Source of the DNA: Halopseudomonas yangmingensis
Lineage (GTDB): Bacteria > Pseudomonadota > Gammaproteobacteria > Pseudomonadales > Pseudomonadaceae
Assembly: GCF_900114825.1 (NCBI RefSeq)
Contig: NZ_FOUI01000007.1
Span: forward strand, 62,001 to 126,000
DNA length: 64,000 nucleotides
Direction: 5' to 3'
The stretch's first letter is position 1; the number at the start of each line of letters is the position of its first letter. Below are positions 16,598 through 25,820 of this stretch, one piece after another. The translations under genes were made by a program, and so were the position numbers. The notes beneath the pieces are model-generated. The model ran no database searches, was not told the origin of the DNA, and saw only the letters and a program-made list of their open reading frames with translations.

Positions 16598-17584
16598 ATG
16601 TCTCAATTCAAGGCACTGGTAGCACAGGAGCAGGATGGGCAGTTCAAGTTGGCACTTGCCGAGCGGCACATTGATGATCTGCCGGCTGGAGAAGTACTGA
16701 TTCGCGTGCGCTACTCATCACTCAATTTCAAGGATGCCCTGTCGGCCACGGGCAACCGCGGAGTCACTCGCAGCTATCCGCATACACCGGGTATTGATGC
16801 TGCCGGCGTGGTGGAAGCGTCTTCGGTAGGCGAGCTTGCGCCCGGTGATGAGGTGATTGTTACCGGCTATGATCTGGGTATGAACACCTCTGGTGGGTTT
16901 GGTCAGTACATTCGCGTGCCGGCTGCCTGGGTGCTCAAGCGTCCGTCTGCCTTGTCGCTGCGCGACAGCATGGTGCTGGGTACCGCTGGCCTTACGGCGG
17001 CGCTCTGCATTGACAAGCTTGAACAGGCCGGCCTGTCGCCCGATGACGGTCCGGTTCTGGTGACCGGGGCTACAGGAGGGGTGGGCAGTATTGCGGTGGC
17101 TCTGCTGTCACGCCTTGGTTATGAGGTGGCTGCATCCACGGGCAAGGCGCTGCAGGCTGATTTCCTGAAAGGTTTGGGTGCCCGGCAGATCGTTGATCGC
17201 AGTGTGCTGGAAAGTGGCAAGGAAAAGCCCTTGCTCAAGGAACAGTGGGCCGCAGCAATCGACACTGTGGGTGGCGATATTCTGTTCAATGTGCTCAAGT
17301 CGCTGCGTTACGGCGGTAGTGTCGCCTGCTGTGGGCTGACTGCCGGTGTGCAGTTCCAGGCCAGTGTGCTGCCATTCATCTTGCGCAATGTGAATCTGCT
17401 GGGCGTTGATTCTGTCGAGCAACCGCTGGTGGTCAAGGCGTCGATCTGGGATCGCCTGTCGGTACAGTGGAAAACCGATCTGCATAACCTAGAGCATGAG
17501 GTGTCACTGTCGGAATTGCCTGAACAGGTTGAGAAGATTCTTGCGGGCCGCATGATTGGCCGGGTGGTCGTGCGCGTCGATTGA
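16598..17584 (+). CDS. acuI: AcuI/YhdH-type NADPH-dependent acryloyl-CoA/quinone oxidoreductase
   Basis: The 328-residue medium-chain dehydrogenase is zinc-free. RYSSLNFKDALSATGNRG (~35-52), TPGIDAAG, and the NADPH-binding VTGATGGVGSIAV (~153-165) are characteristic of the YhdH/YhfP subfamily. Family members reduce acryloyl-CoA to propionyl-CoA and detoxify it; older annotations call them quinone oxidoreductases. The start has AGGAG (16588-16592) 5 bp upstream. It lies 9 bp downstream of sohB and is followed by a strong terminator, so sohB-acuI form a two-gene unit. Confidence 0.9.
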   Translation: MSQFKALVAQEQDGQFKLALAERHIDDLPAGEVLIRVRYSSLNFKDALSATGNRGVTRSYPHTPGIDAAGVVEASSVGELAPGDEVIVTGYDLGMNTSGGFGQYIRVPAAWVLKRPSALSLRDSMVLGTAGLTAALCIDKLEQAGLSPDDGPVLVTGATGGVGSIAVALLSRLGYEVAASTGKALQADFLKGLGARQIVDRSVLESGKEKPLLKEQWAAAIDTVGGDILFNVLKSLRYGGSVACCGLTAGVQFQASVLPFILRNVNLLGVDSVEQPLVVKASIWDRLSVQWKTDLHNLEHEVSLSELPEQVEKILAGRMIGRVVVRVD

Positions 17585-17602
17585 GCAGGATATTGCACCC
17601 AC

Positions 17603-17630
17603 AAAAAACCCCGGCAAGCCGGGGTTTTTT
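17603..17630. terminator. Bidirectional intrinsic terminator
   Basis: AAAAAACCCCGGC, loop AA, GCCGGGGTTTTTT: a GC stem flanked by an A-run on one side and a T-run on the other. It therefore ends rightward transcription from the oxidoreductase gene and leftward transcription from the cold-shock gene. Confidence 0.9.
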
Positions 17631-17676
17631 CAGAGCTTGAGTGCTGCGGCCTAAGCCGGCACCCAGTCAGCAGCTA

Positions 17677-17883
17677 TTAGCCGATGATCTGGATGTTTGC
17701 AGCCTGCTTGCCCTTGGGACCAGTAGTGATGTCGAAGGACACCTTCTGGTTCTCGGCCAGCGACTTGAAGCCCTGTACCTTGATTTCGGAGAAGTGGGCG
17801 AACAGATCATCACCGCCACCGTCCGGAGTAATGAAGCCAAAACCCTTGGTGTCGTTGAACCACTTAACAGTACCAGTTGCCAT
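17677..17883 (-). CDS. Cold-shock domain protein (CspA family)
   Basis: This 68-residue protein is a single cold-shock domain that binds single-stranded nucleic acid and melts RNA structure. RNP1 is KGFGFITPD (~13-21) and RNP2 is DLFAHFSEI (~27-35), with the usual [10 protein letters not shown] start and the KGKQAANIQ end. It has a long untranslated leader upstream (17884 to about 18060), as expected for a cold-shock gene. AGGAA lies about 9 bp before the ATG. It could be a constitutive CspD/CapB type; family membership is certain but the subtype is not. Confidence 0.97.
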   Translation of the reverse strand: MATGTVKWFNDTKGFGFITPDGGGDDLFAHFSEIKVQGFKSLAENQKVSFDITTGPKGKQAANIQIIG

Positions 17884-18060
17884 TTCGGATAATTCCTATT
17901 CAGTTTTGTTAAACGAGCCGAAGCTCATCAAGCGTGGGAATCAAAGATTACGAGAATGACAAACTTACGTACTGTTTAGTGCGCTTGCAGCCTACAACTC
18001 TATCTTGAAAACCTACGCGCTTGACGGTCCGGCAAAAGCCGGTGCCCGTCAAACGGATTT
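17884..18060 (-). promoter_or_regulatory. Probable leader region of the cold-shock gene
   Basis: About 180 bp before the cold-shock start codon hold no gene. In the leftward direction the distal part contains a hairpin: TTGACGG (18021-18027) with CCGTCAA (18046-18052), and inside it CCGGC/GCCGG around AAAA. The proximal part is AT-rich and little structured. Cold-shock leaders often switch structure with temperature; whether this one does cannot be read. Confidence 0.35.
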
Positions 18061-18111
18061 CAGTATACGCCAGATTCGGAAAATAACACCCCCGAAAGGT
18101 AAAAATATTCC

Positions 18112-19827
18112 TCAGCCTTCGCCGCCGCCGCGGCGGTAGGGAAAAACGTCGAGTACCTGACCTTCCAGAATGCGTTGTTGGATGCCTTTCCAGTAATCGG
18201 CTTCGAACAGATCGCCGTGCAAGCTGGCAAACAGTCTGCGATGTCGGATGTCAGCAAACAGGAATACCGGAAACTCCTCCGGGAAAACATCATTCGGCCC
18301 GACGGAGTACCAGGGCTCGCTCGACATTTCCTGTTCCGGGTACATGGCTTCGGGAATGTGCCGGAAGTTCACTTCTGTCAGGTAGCTGATTTCGTCGTAA
18401 TCATAGAAGACCACGCGGCCGTGACGGGTGACGCCGAAGTTCTTCAGCAGCATGTCGCCGGGAAAGATATTTGCCGCAGCCAATTCCTTGATTGCCTGAC
18501 CATAATCCTGCAAGGCTTCGCGAGTCTGGGTCTCGCTGGCGGTTTCAAGGTAGATGTTCAGCGGTATCATCCGGCGCTCGGTCCAGCAGTGACGGATCAG
18601 GATGGTGTCGCCTTCTTCGACCACGGTGGAGGCGGCGACTTCCAGCAATTCGGCGAGACATTCAGGTTCGAAGCGGTCTCTGGGGAAGCGGAAATCGGCA
18701 AACTCCTGAGTGTCTGCCATCCGGCCAACCCGATCGTGGCGTTTTACCAGCCGGTATTTTTCGATCACAGTCGAGCGTTCAATATTTTTTGAAGGGGCAA
18801 ACTTGTCCTTGATGATCTTGAAGACAGTGTTGAATCCGGGCAGCGTGAATACACTCATCACCATGCCACGCACACCTGCAGCCATTTCAAAACGGTCGTC
18901 AGTGTGCTCCAGGTGGTCGATCAGTCCGCGGTAAAACTCCGACTTGCCCTGTTTATAGAAACCTATGGCGGTATAGAGTTCGGCAACGTGTTTGCCGGGC
19001 ATCAGTCGCTTTAGAAAACGTATCAGCTTGCGTGGAACAGGAGCGTCCACCATGAAATAGGAGCGGGTAAAGGAGAAGATGATCGATACTTCGCTCTCGT
19101 CCGTAATCAGCGTGTCAACAGCAATGCCTTTGTGCTCATGATGAATCAAGGGCAAAACGAAAGGCCATTGCTCGCCCTGACTGAGCACGCGACCAACCAG
19201 ATAAGCGCCCTTGTTGCGATAGAACACCGATTGCACCAACTCCACAGCCAGTTGGGTATCCATCTGAGCCCAGTCAGGCAGGCCGCGGCGAAGCTGTGCC
19301 ACTATCATGGCCTGGTCGCCCACCGGATCTGCCCAGGGCACATCAAAACTGAATTCTTCAAGAATTTCCCGCACCAGGTTTTCCAGTGATCCGTTGGAGA
19401 CAAAGCCTCGGGTCAGCTGCACCCGGGAGGGGATCCGGTGGGCCGGGCGCGTGCTGTGGACGAACATGGTCTGATCGCTGATCAATTCGTGCTGGTGCAG
19501 GCTGCAGAAAATCGAGTTGAACCAGGTTTCTGCCAGCTCGTCATCAAAGCGTCCATTTATGATGTCGATGTAAGCCAGGCGAATTTCCGGCCAGCGTGAT
19601 GCGTCCAGAATGCCGCTCTGCTCGGCTTGCAGCAGCAGGGCGTCAGCGGTGACCTGTACCTGTTCCTCGTAGAGGTTGATACGTGCGGTTGACGCCTCCT
19701 GTATGCCGTCCCATTGAGCCAGCTCAAAGCGCAGGCGCGCACCTTCAGTGATGTCACGAAAAGCTGCGCGATACAGGTCGAAACCATCAAGTATCAGTTG
19801 CGCAATGCGAGAGGCAGAGTAGGGCAT
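18112..19827 (-). CDS. aceK: Isocitrate dehydrogenase kinase/phosphatase
   Basis: The 571-residue bifunctional enzyme phosphorylates and dephosphorylates isocitrate dehydrogenase and so sets the branch between the TCA cycle and the glyoxylate shunt. The length matches the family (~570-580). The N-terminal regulatory half is followed by a kinase-like half containing [40 protein letters not shown] (key K and H), [17 protein letters not shown] and [19 protein letters not shown], whose Asp is the metal-binding DYDE. AceK fits with the nearby fatty-acid genes, because growth on fatty acids needs the glyoxylate shunt. No aceA or aceB is adjacent, as is usual in Pseudomonas. Confidence 0.97.
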   Translation of the reverse strand: MPYSASRIAQLILDGFDLYRAAFRDITEGARLRFELAQWDGIQEASTARINLYEEQVQVTADALLLQAEQSGILDASRWPEIRLAYIDIINGRFDDELAETWFNSIFCSLHQHELISDQTMFVHSTRPAHRIPSRVQLTRGFVSNGSLENLVREILEEFSFDVPWADPVGDQAMIVAQLRRGLPDWAQMDTQLAVELVQSVFYRNKGAYLVGRVLSQGEQWPFVLPLIHHEHKGIAVDTLITDESEVSIIFSFTRSYFMVDAPVPRKLIRFLKRLMPGKHVAELYTAIGFYKQGKSEFYRGLIDHLEHTDDRFEMAAGVRGMVMSVFTLPGFNTVFKIIKDKFAPSKNIERSTVIEKYRLVKRHDRVGRMADTQEFADFRFPRDRFEPECLAELLEVAASTVVEEGDTILIRHCWTERRMIPLNIYLETASETQTREALQDYGQAIKELAAANIFPGDMLLKNFGVTRHGRVVFYDYDEISYLTEVNFRHIPEAMYPEQEMSSEPWYSVGPNDVFPEEFPVFLFADIRHRRLFASLHGDLFEADYWKGIQQRILEGQVLDVFPYRRGGGEG

Positions 19828-19874
19828 GGGCGAGTATCCGGGAAGCTGGAAATAAGGCAGTTATGCGTGCACTG

Positions 19875-19911
19875 CCTGGCAACGGCCTGCCGGTGGCAGG
19901 CCGTTGCCAGG
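19875..19911. terminator. Perfect 17-bp hairpin between cysK and the upstream side of aceK
   Basis: CCTGGCAACGGCCTGCC (19875-19891) pairs with GGCAGGCCGTTGCCAGG (19895-19911) around a 3-base GGT/ACC loop. It begins 3 bp after the cysK stop in the leftward direction. It lacks a T-run. It may terminate cysK transcription with Rho, protect the 3' end, or insulate aceK. Confidence 0.55.
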
Positions 19912-19914
19912 GAG

Positions 19915-20889
19915 TTACTGGATATTTTCCTGCTCGGTGAACAGGTCACTGAACAGCATGCTGGACAGGTAACGTTCGCCGGAGTCAGGCAGTACCACGA
20001 CCAGCGTCTTGCCCTGCATCTCAGGCTCATGGGCAATGCGCACAGCCGCGGCCATGGCGGCGCCACAGGAAATGCCGCAGAGAATGCCTTCCTCTCGCAT
20101 CAGGCGCAGAGCCATGGCCTTGGCTTCGTCGTCGCTGACCAGTTCGGCGCGGTCAATCAGCGTCAGGTCGAGGTTGCCGGGAATAAAGCCGGCACCCAGT
20201 CCCTGGATCTTGTGAGGGCTGGGGGTCAGTTCCTGTCCGGCCAGTGCCTGGCTGATTACCGGTGAGCTGGTGGGTTCTACCGCCACGCTGATGATTGGCT
20301 TGCCACACTGCTGCTTGATGTAACGCGATACCCCGGTCAGGGTACCGCCGGTGCCAACACCGGCGACAAAGACGTCAATGGCACCGTCGGTGTCCTGCCA
20401 GATTTCTGGTCCGGTGGTCTTTTCATGAATAGCCGGGTTGGCCGGGTTCTCGAACTGTTGCAGCAATAAATGATCAGTAGGACTGGCGGCCACGAGTTCG
20501 CCGGCTTTGGCGATCGCACCCTTCATGCCCTGAGCAGGTTCGGTCAGCACCAGTTCAGCACCCAGCGCCTTGAGTACCTTGCGCCGCTCAAGACTCATCG
20601 AGGCAGGCATGGTCAGCACCAGCCGATAGCCACGGGCGGCGGCAACAAAGGCCAGAGCGATGCCGGTATTACCGGAGGTCGGTTCGACCAGAGTCATGCC
20701 GGGCTTGAGTACGCCACGCTGCTCGGCATCCCAGATCATGCTGGCACCAATGCGGCACTTCACCGAGTAAGCCGGGTTGCGGCCTTCGATCTTGGCCAGA
20801 ATGGTGACGCCGGCGGGGCCGAGACGATTGATACGGACCAGTGGGGTATTGCCGATGGATTCGGCGTTGTCGGCGTAGATCTTGCTCAT
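19915..20889 (-). CDS. cysK: Cysteine synthase A (O-acetylserine sulfhydrylase)
   Basis: The 324-residue PLP enzyme makes cysteine from O-acetylserine and sulfide in the cytosol. The Schiff-base Lys44 lies in [11 protein letters not shown], the CysK A-type variant of SVKDR as in E. coli. The substrate loop TSGNTGIAL follows at ~70-78, the phosphate-binding [10 protein letters not shown] at ~177-186, and CGISCGAA near ~270. The length fits the enterobacterial CysK type and not CysM. The purine-rich AGGAGTCCGTC lies just upstream of the start at 20889. It is divergent from the MoxR ATPase gene. Confidence 0.96.
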   Translation of the reverse strand: MSKIYADNAESIGNTPLVRINRLGPAGVTILAKIEGRNPAYSVKCRIGASMIWDAEQRGVLKPGMTLVEPTSGNTGIALAFVAAARGYRLVLTMPASMSLERRKVLKALGAELVLTEPAQGMKGAIAKAGELVAASPTDHLLLQQFENPANPAIHEKTTGPEIWQDTDGAIDVFVAGVGTGGTLTGVSRYIKQQCGKPIISVAVEPTSSPVISQALAGQELTPSPHKIQGLGAGFIPGNLDLTLIDRAELVSDDEAKAMALRLMREEGILCGISCGAAMAAAVRIAHEPEMQGKTLVVVLPDSGERYLSSMLFSDLFTEQENIQ

Positions 20890-21020
20890 GACGGACTCCT
20901 GCTCATTCAGTCAGTGAATACTACATCCCGGTTCACACTGCTGCTACCGTCACGTTATAGTCATGCGCCCCGGGCGAGCACTGCGTCGCCGCCGTTATAG
21001 ATTCCGTTGAGGACAACCGA

Positions 21021-21866
21021 ATGAAATTCGAAGGTACCGCTTCCTACGTTGCCACCGACGACCTGAAGCTGGCAGTGAATGCTGCCATCACCCTGCAGCG
21101 CCCGTTGCTGGTCAAGGGCGAGCCGGGCACCGGCAAGACCATGCTGGCCGAGCAACTGGCTGAGTCGCTGGGTGCCAAGCTGATCACCTGGCATATCAAG
21201 TCGACCACCAAGGCCCATCAAGGTCTGTACGAGTACGATGCGGTCAGCCGCCTGCGCGACTCGCAACTGGGTGAGCAGAAGGTTCATGACATCCGTAACT
21301 ACATCAAGAAGGGCAAGCTGTGGGAGGCCTTCGAGTCTGACCAGCGCGCCATTCTGCTGATCGACGAGATCGACAAGGCCGACATCGAGTTCCCCAACGA
21401 CCTGTTGCAGGAACTCGACAAGATGGAGTTCTACGTTTACGAGACCAACGAGACGATCAAGGCCAAGCATCGCCCGATCATCATCATTACCTCGAACAAC
21501 GAGAAGGAACTGCCAGACGCCTTCCTGCGTCGCTGCTTCTTCCATTACATCGCCTTCCCTGATCGCGACACCATGAAGAAGATCGTCGAGGTGCATTTCC
21601 CCGGCATTCGCAACGAGCTGGTGGCCGAGGCAATGGACATCTTCTTTGACGTGCGCAAGGTGCCGGGCCTGAAGAAAAAGCCCTCGACCTCCGAGCTGGT
21701 GGATTGGCTTAAGTTGCTGATGGCGGACGAGATCGGCGCTGAAGTGCTGCGCGAGCGGGATCCGACCAAGGCCATCCCGCCAATGGCCGGAGCGCTGGTG
21801 AAAAACGAACAGGACGTGATGCTGCTGGAACGCCTGGCCTTCATGACCCGCCGGCAGAATCGCTGA
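21021..21866 (+). CDS. MoxR-family AAA+ ATPase
   Basis: The 281-residue ATPase has Walker A GEPGTGKT (33-40), Walker B LLIDEIDKAD (113-122), sensor 1 IIITSNNEKELPDAFLRRC and sensor 2 region downstream. MoxR ATPases act as chaperone-like remodelers that insert metal or mature protein complexes, usually with a VWA partner. The next gene (21893) encodes such a partner. TTGAGGA lies about 7 bp before the ATG. Its target is unknown, because no metalloenzyme or other substrate gene is adjacent. Confidence 0.93.
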   Translation: MKFEGTASYVATDDLKLAVNAAITLQRPLLVKGEPGTGKTMLAEQLAESLGAKLITWHIKSTTKAHQGLYEYDAVSRLRDSQLGEQKVHDIRNYIKKGKLWEAFESDQRAILLIDEIDKADIEFPNDLLQELDKMEFYVYETNETIKAKHRPIIIITSNNEKELPDAFLRRCFFHYIAFPDRDTMKKIVEVHFPGIRNELVAEAMDIFFDVRKVPGLKKKPSTSELVDWLKLLMADEIGAEVLRERDPTKAIPPMAGALVKNEQDVMLLERLAFMTRRQNR

Positions 21867-21892
21867 GACGGTACAATTCAAGGGGGTGCCCG

Positions 21893-23071
21893 ATGTTGCT
21901 GGGCCTGTTCAATGAAATGCGTGCGGCCAAGGTGCCGGTGTCAGTGCGCGAGCTGCTCGACCTGATCAATGCGCTGAAGCACCACGTGGTGTTTGCCGAT
22001 ATGGACGAGTTCTACTATCTGGCGCGCACCGTGATGGTCAAGGACGAGCGCCACTTCGACAAGTTCGACCGTGCCTTCGGCGCCTTCTTCAAGGGGCTGG
22101 AGAATCTGGATCAGTTGCTTGAGGCACTGATTCCCGAGGATTGGCTGCGCAAGGAATTCGAGCGTTCGCTGACCGATGAGGAGCGCGCCAAGATTCAGTC
22201 CCTCGGCGGGCTGGACAAGCTGATCGAGGAGTTCAAGAAGCGCCTTGATGAACAGAAGGAACGCCATCAGGGCGGCAGCAAGTGGATTGGCACCGGCGGT
22301 ACCAGTCCGTTTGGTTCGGGCGGCTACAACCCCGAAGGTATCCGCGTTGGCAATGCCGGGCAGCGCCAGGGCAAGGCAGTCAAGGTCTGGGATCAGCGCG
22401 AGTACAAGAACCTCGATGACCAGGTGGAGCTGGGCACGCGCAACATCAAGGTAGCGCTGCGTCGGCTGCGCAAGTTTGCCCGCACCGGCTCGCCCGACGA
22501 GTTCGATATCGACGGCACCATCGACCATACCGCCCGGGATGCCGGGTTGCTGAACATTCAGATGCGTCCGGAGCGGCGCAATGCGGTCAAGCTGCTGCTG
22601 CTGTTCGATATCGGTGGCTCAATGGATGCGCACATCAAGGTCTGCGAGGAACTGTTTTCTGCCTGCCGCACCGAGTTCAAGCACCTGGAATATTTCTATT
22701 TCCACAACTGCGTGTACGAGTCGGTATGGAAGAACAACATGCGCCGCACCAGCGAGCGCACGCCGACCATCGACCTGCTGCACAAGTACGGGCCGGACTA
22801 CAAGGTGATCTTTGTCGGTGATGCGGCCATGGCGCCCTATGAGGTCACCCAGCCGGGCGGCAGCGTCGAACACTGGAACGAGGAGGCCGGGGCGGTCTGG
22901 CTGCGCCGTTTTATCGACAAGTACAAAAAGGTCATCTGGATCAATCCCTACCCGAAGGATGCCTGGGAATACACCTCGTCCACCCGCATGATCCGTGAGC
23001 TGGTGGAAGACAAGATGTATCCGCTGACACTGCAGGGGCTGGAAGACGGGATGCGTTACCTGAGCAAGTGA
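21893..23071 (+). CDS. VWA domain (CoxE-like) protein, partner of the MoxR ATPase
   Basis: The 392-residue protein has an N-terminal helical part and a glycine-rich stretch (~126-160: QGGSKWIGTGG, FGSGGYNPEG). A C-terminal VWA domain starts at ~230, with the MIDAS motif DIGGS (Asp239-Ser243) and the later metal-site residues VGDAAMAPYE. The MoxR plus CoxE-like layout recurs in Pseudomonas and other proteobacteria. The GTG at 21887 or the ATG at 21893 could start it; AGGGGGTG lies just upstream. The pair is co-transcribed with a 26-bp gap. Confidence 0.9.
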   Translation: MLLGLFNEMRAAKVPVSVRELLDLINALKHHVVFADMDEFYYLARTVMVKDERHFDKFDRAFGAFFKGLENLDQLLEALIPEDWLRKEFERSLTDEERAKIQSLGGLDKLIEEFKKRLDEQKERHQGGSKWIGTGGTSPFGSGGYNPEGIRVGNAGQRQGKAVKVWDQREYKNLDDQVELGTRNIKVALRRLRKFARTGSPDEFDIDGTIDHTARDAGLLNIQMRPERRNAVKLLLLFDIGGSMDAHIKVCEELFSACRTEFKHLEYFYFHNCVYESVWKNNMRRTSERTPTIDLLHKYGPDYKVIFVGDAAMAPYEVTQPGGSVEHWNEEAGAVWLRRFIDKYKKVIWINPYPKDAWEYTSSTRMIRELVEDKMYPLTLQGLEDGMRYLSK

Positions 23072-23104
23072 TGCGCAGCGGCGTTTGCCGCTGCGCTGCC
23101 GGTC

Positions 23105-23575
23105 TCAGTCAACCCTTGCCTGCGGCCGGGCCGGGCGCGCGATGCTGACCTTTTCGCTGGGTGCCATTACCGTTGCAAAGCCATCAACTACCTGCTTGTT
23201 GTCCTGATTGAATACCCGGGTGGCGATCTTCACCCGGTTCTTCGGCAGCTTTTCCAGAATTTCCAACTCCACCCGCAGGCTGTCGCCGAGCCTGACCGGG
23301 CGCAGGAAACTCAGCTCCTGTCCGATATAGATGGTGCCCGGCCCTGGCAGCTCACAGGCAATCGCAGCGGAGATCAGCGCGCCGGAAAACATACCGTGGG
23401 CAATACGCCCCTTGAACGGAGTGGCGGCGGCGAAGGCTTCATCCAGATGTACCGGATTGACGTCACCGGAGACAGCAGCAAACAGCTGCAGGTCCTGCTC
23501 GCTGACACTGTGCTGGATGTTGGCCTGCTGGCCGCATTCGAGTTCGTCGTAGGTATGGTTCTCAAGGCGTGACAT
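23105..23575 (-). CDS. MaoC-like (R)-specific enoyl-CoA hydratase (PhaJ-type)
   Basis: The 156-residue hot-dog protein would hydrate trans-2-enoyl-CoA to (R)-3-hydroxyacyl-CoA, linking beta-oxidation with polyhydroxyalkanoate or lipid synthesis. The hydratase 2 motif is FAAVSGDVNPVHLDEAFAAATPFKGRIAHGMF (here Asp, Asn and His are the active-site set) at ~34-64. The ATG at 23575 has AGGAATAAAG upstream and fits; a longer start at 23632 is less likely. It is divergent from the first fadD, and a PsrA-like palindrome lies between them. Confidence 0.9.
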   Translation of the reverse strand: MSRLENHTYDELECGQQANIQHSVSEQDLQLFAAVSGDVNPVHLDEAFAAATPFKGRIAHGMFSGALISAAIACELPGPGTIYIGQELSFLRPVRLGDSLRVELEILEKLPKNRVKIATRVFNQDNKQVVDGFATVMAPSEKVSIARPARPQARVD

Positions 23576-23657
23576 CTTTATTCCTATGGCATTTTGTGAT
23601 TGCTGGGCGCGGGCTTCGCGCAGGCGAATCATTCAGTTGATACTGTGCATTCATGTA

Positions 23658-23673
23658 ACAAATGCGTGTTTTG
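23658..23673. promoter_or_regulatory. Candidate PsrA-like operator between phaJ-type gene and fadD
   Basis: ACAAAT-GCGT-GTTTTG, close to CAAAC-N4-GTTTG with one mismatch in each half. It lies 83 bp upstream of the hydratase start and 153 bp upstream of the fadD start. It is weaker than the sites at 15457 and 42478. Confidence 0.25.
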
Positions 23674-23825
23674 CATGCTTTGAGTTTGTAGCGGGTTGCT
23701 GTTAGTTTTGTGCAACAGCTATGGCGACTGAACGCCGGGTCTCCAATCGCCCGGGTTTCGGTTTGACTGCTCTGACCGTTGAACAATTACACCAAAGACA
23801 GACCACGGGGAAGGGGATAACAATA

Positions 23826-25511
23826 ATGGATGCAACTTTCTGGAACGACAAGCGTCCGGCAGGCGTGCCGAGCGAAGTTGATTTCAATCAGTACTCATCA
23901 ATCATCGAAGTATTTGAGAAGTCCTGTCGCAAGTTTGCCGACCGGCCGGCTTTCACCAATCTTGGCAAGACCCTGACCTACGGTGAGCTTGAGAAACACT
24001 CCGCAGCCTTTGCCCATTACCTGCAGAATCATACCGACCTGCAACCGGGCGATCGTATCGCCGTGCAGATGCCCAACGTCCTGCAATTTCCGATTGCCGT
24101 ATTCGGTGCTCTTCGTGCCGGTCTGGTAGTGGTCAACACCAACCCGCTGTACACCGCTCGTGAAATGCGCCACCAGTTCAAGGATTCCGGCGCCAAAGCC
24201 CTGGTGTTCATGAATATGTTCGGTCATCTGGTTCAGGAAGTGCTGCCGGATACCGAGATCAAGTATCTGTTCGAAGTGCGCATGGGTGACATGCTGTCTC
24301 CGCTGAAAGGATTCCTGATCAATACGGTGGTAAAGAAGGTCAAGAAGATGGTGCCTTCGTACCAGTTGCCGGGTGCGGTATCGTTTCGTGCCGCTCTGTC
24401 CAAGGGGCAGGGCGGGGCAGTCAAGCCGGTCACCCGTACCCTGGATGATATCGCTGTGCTGCAATACACCGGAGGCACCACTGGTGTGGCCAAGGGCGCC
24501 ATGCTGACCCATGGCAACCTGACCGCCAACATGCTGCAGGTGTACGCGAACCTGCAACAGGTCGACAAGGATGGCAAGAAGATCATGGATGAAGCGGGGG
24601 AAGTGGTGATTGCTCCGCTGCCGCTGTATCACATCTATGCCTTTACCGTTAACTGCATGTGCATGATGGTGGCCGGCCATCACAATGTATTGATTACCAA
24701 TCCCCGCGACATTCCCGGCTTTGTCCGTGAGCTGAAAAAGTGGCGGTTTTCCTCGATTGTTGGCCTGAATACCCTGTTTGTAGCCTTGATGGAGCATCCC
24801 GAATTTGCCGATATCGACTTCTCAAAACTGAAGTCGACCAACTCCGGTGGTACTGCTCTGGTCAAGGCCACCGCCGAACGCTGGCAGGAAAAGACCGGCT
24901 GCAAGATTGGCGAAGGCTACGGGCTGACCGAGTGCTCTCCAGTGGTTTCAGCAAGTCCGGGCGATGGCCTGTCACGTATTGGTACGGTTGGTCTGGCGGT
25001 TGTTGGCACGTCCCTGAAAGTAATTGACGATCAGGGTAACGAATTGCCTTTGGGCGAGCGTGGAGAGCTGTGTGTCAAGGGGCCGCAGGTGATGAAAGGC
25101 TACTGGCAGCGTCCGGATGCTACTGCCGAGGTGCTGGATGCAGAGGGCTGGCTGAAAACCGGTGATGTGGCAATCATCGACAATGACGGTTTTGTCAGTA
25201 TCGTTGACCGTATCAAGGATCTGATCATTGTGTCTGGTTTCAATGTCTATCCCAACGAGATCGAGGATGTGGTCTCTGCCCATCCCAAGGTGGCCAATGC
25301 TGCTGCCATTGGCGTGCCGGACGAAAAATCCGGTGAGGCGGTCAAGCTGTTTGTGGTGCCGAGCTCCCCTGACCTGACCATCGAGGAGATCAAGGCCTAT
25401 TGCCGTGAGAACTTTACCGGTTACAAGGTGCCCAGACACTTCGAAATTCGTGAATCACTGCCAATGACGCCTGTGGGCAAGATCCTGCGTCGGGAGCTCC
25501 GCGACAAGTAA
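23826..25511 (+). CDS. fadD: Long-chain fatty-acid-CoA ligase, first of two tandem copies
   Basis: The 561-residue AMP-forming acyl-CoA synthetase activates fatty acids for beta-oxidation at the inner membrane. Motif I is YTGGTTGVAKGAMLTH (~216-231), motif II has EGYGLTECSP (~361-370), and the FACS region is WLKTGDVAIID (~440-450). The catalytic Lys is in TPVGKILRRELRD at the C-terminus. The ATG at 23826 has AAGGGG 10 bp upstream; the reading frame stays open 105 bp further. Both FadD proteins share the N-terminal pattern F W.DK.PAGVP.E....QY. P. aeruginosa has an adjacent fadD2-fadD1 pair; I cannot assign this copy to one of them. Confidence 0.95.
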   Translation: MDATFWNDKRPAGVPSEVDFNQYSSIIEVFEKSCRKFADRPAFTNLGKTLTYGELEKHSAAFAHYLQNHTDLQPGDRIAVQMPNVLQFPIAVFGALRAGLVVVNTNPLYTAREMRHQFKDSGAKALVFMNMFGHLVQEVLPDTEIKYLFEVRMGDMLSPLKGFLINTVVKKVKKMVPSYQLPGAVSFRAALSKGQGGAVKPVTRTLDDIAVLQYTGGTTGVAKGAMLTHGNLTANMLQVYANLQQVDKDGKKIMDEAGEVVIAPLPLYHIYAFTVNCMCMMVAGHHNVLITNPRDIPGFVRELKKWRFSSIVGLNTLFVALMEHPEFADIDFSKLKSTNSGGTALVKATAERWQEKTGCKIGEGYGLTECSPVVSASPGDGLSRIGTVGLAVVGTSLKVIDDQGNELPLGERGELCVKGPQVMKGYWQRPDATAEVLDAEGWLKTGDVAIIDNDGFVSIVDRIKDLIIVSGFNVYPNEIEDVVSAHPKVANAAAIGVPDEKSGEAVKLFVVPSSPDLTIEEIKAYCRENFTGYKVPRHFEIRESLPMTPVGKILRRELRDK

Positions 25512-25535
25512 TTTTCTGCTGATTTGACTGCCGTC

Positions 25536-25572
25536 AAAAAGCCCTGCCGCCTGAAAGGGAGGCAGGGCTTTT
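25536..25572 (+). terminator. Intrinsic terminator of the first fadD
   Basis: AAAAAGCCCTGCC (25536-25548) and GGCAGGGCTTTT (25561-25572) form a stem with a 12-base loop, followed by TT. It lies 25 bp after the first fadD stop, so the two ligase genes are separately transcribed. Confidence 0.85.
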
Positions 25573-25820
25573 GCGTGGGCAAATGCTGGTCGGGCTTGGT
25601 AAAAACTGCTAGTCTTCGGCCACTTTTCGACTTTAATGTACCGTTCGTTCACGGTCAGTGTCGGAAGAATTGACCGGCAGCTCGACTCAAGCCTGCAGCC
25701 CCACCAAGCATGCAGGTCCGCCCTTCAGGTGGTCACTGCTCGTCGCCATATAACAATCGCAGAAGACACAAGGCGGTCACCGTGCATGTGGCCGCCCCAA
25801 GCGTTCAGGAGCGGGCATCT
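25573..25820 (+). other. Noncoding gap before the second fadD
   Basis: This 248-bp gap has no credible gene. It holds a short inverted repeat ACCGT-TCGTTC-ACGGT (25640-25655) and, at its end, the AGGAG (25807-25811) of the second fadD. No CAAAC-N4-GTTTG-like palindrome was found, in contrast to the gap before the first fadD. A promoter must lie here but no clear -35/-10 pair stood out. Confidence 0.4.

Noticed and set aside
25640-25655. Short inverted repeat ACCGT-N6-ACGGT as fadD operator
   Set aside because: Five-base arms occur often by chance; not placed on an obvious promoter. Mentioned only within the gap description.
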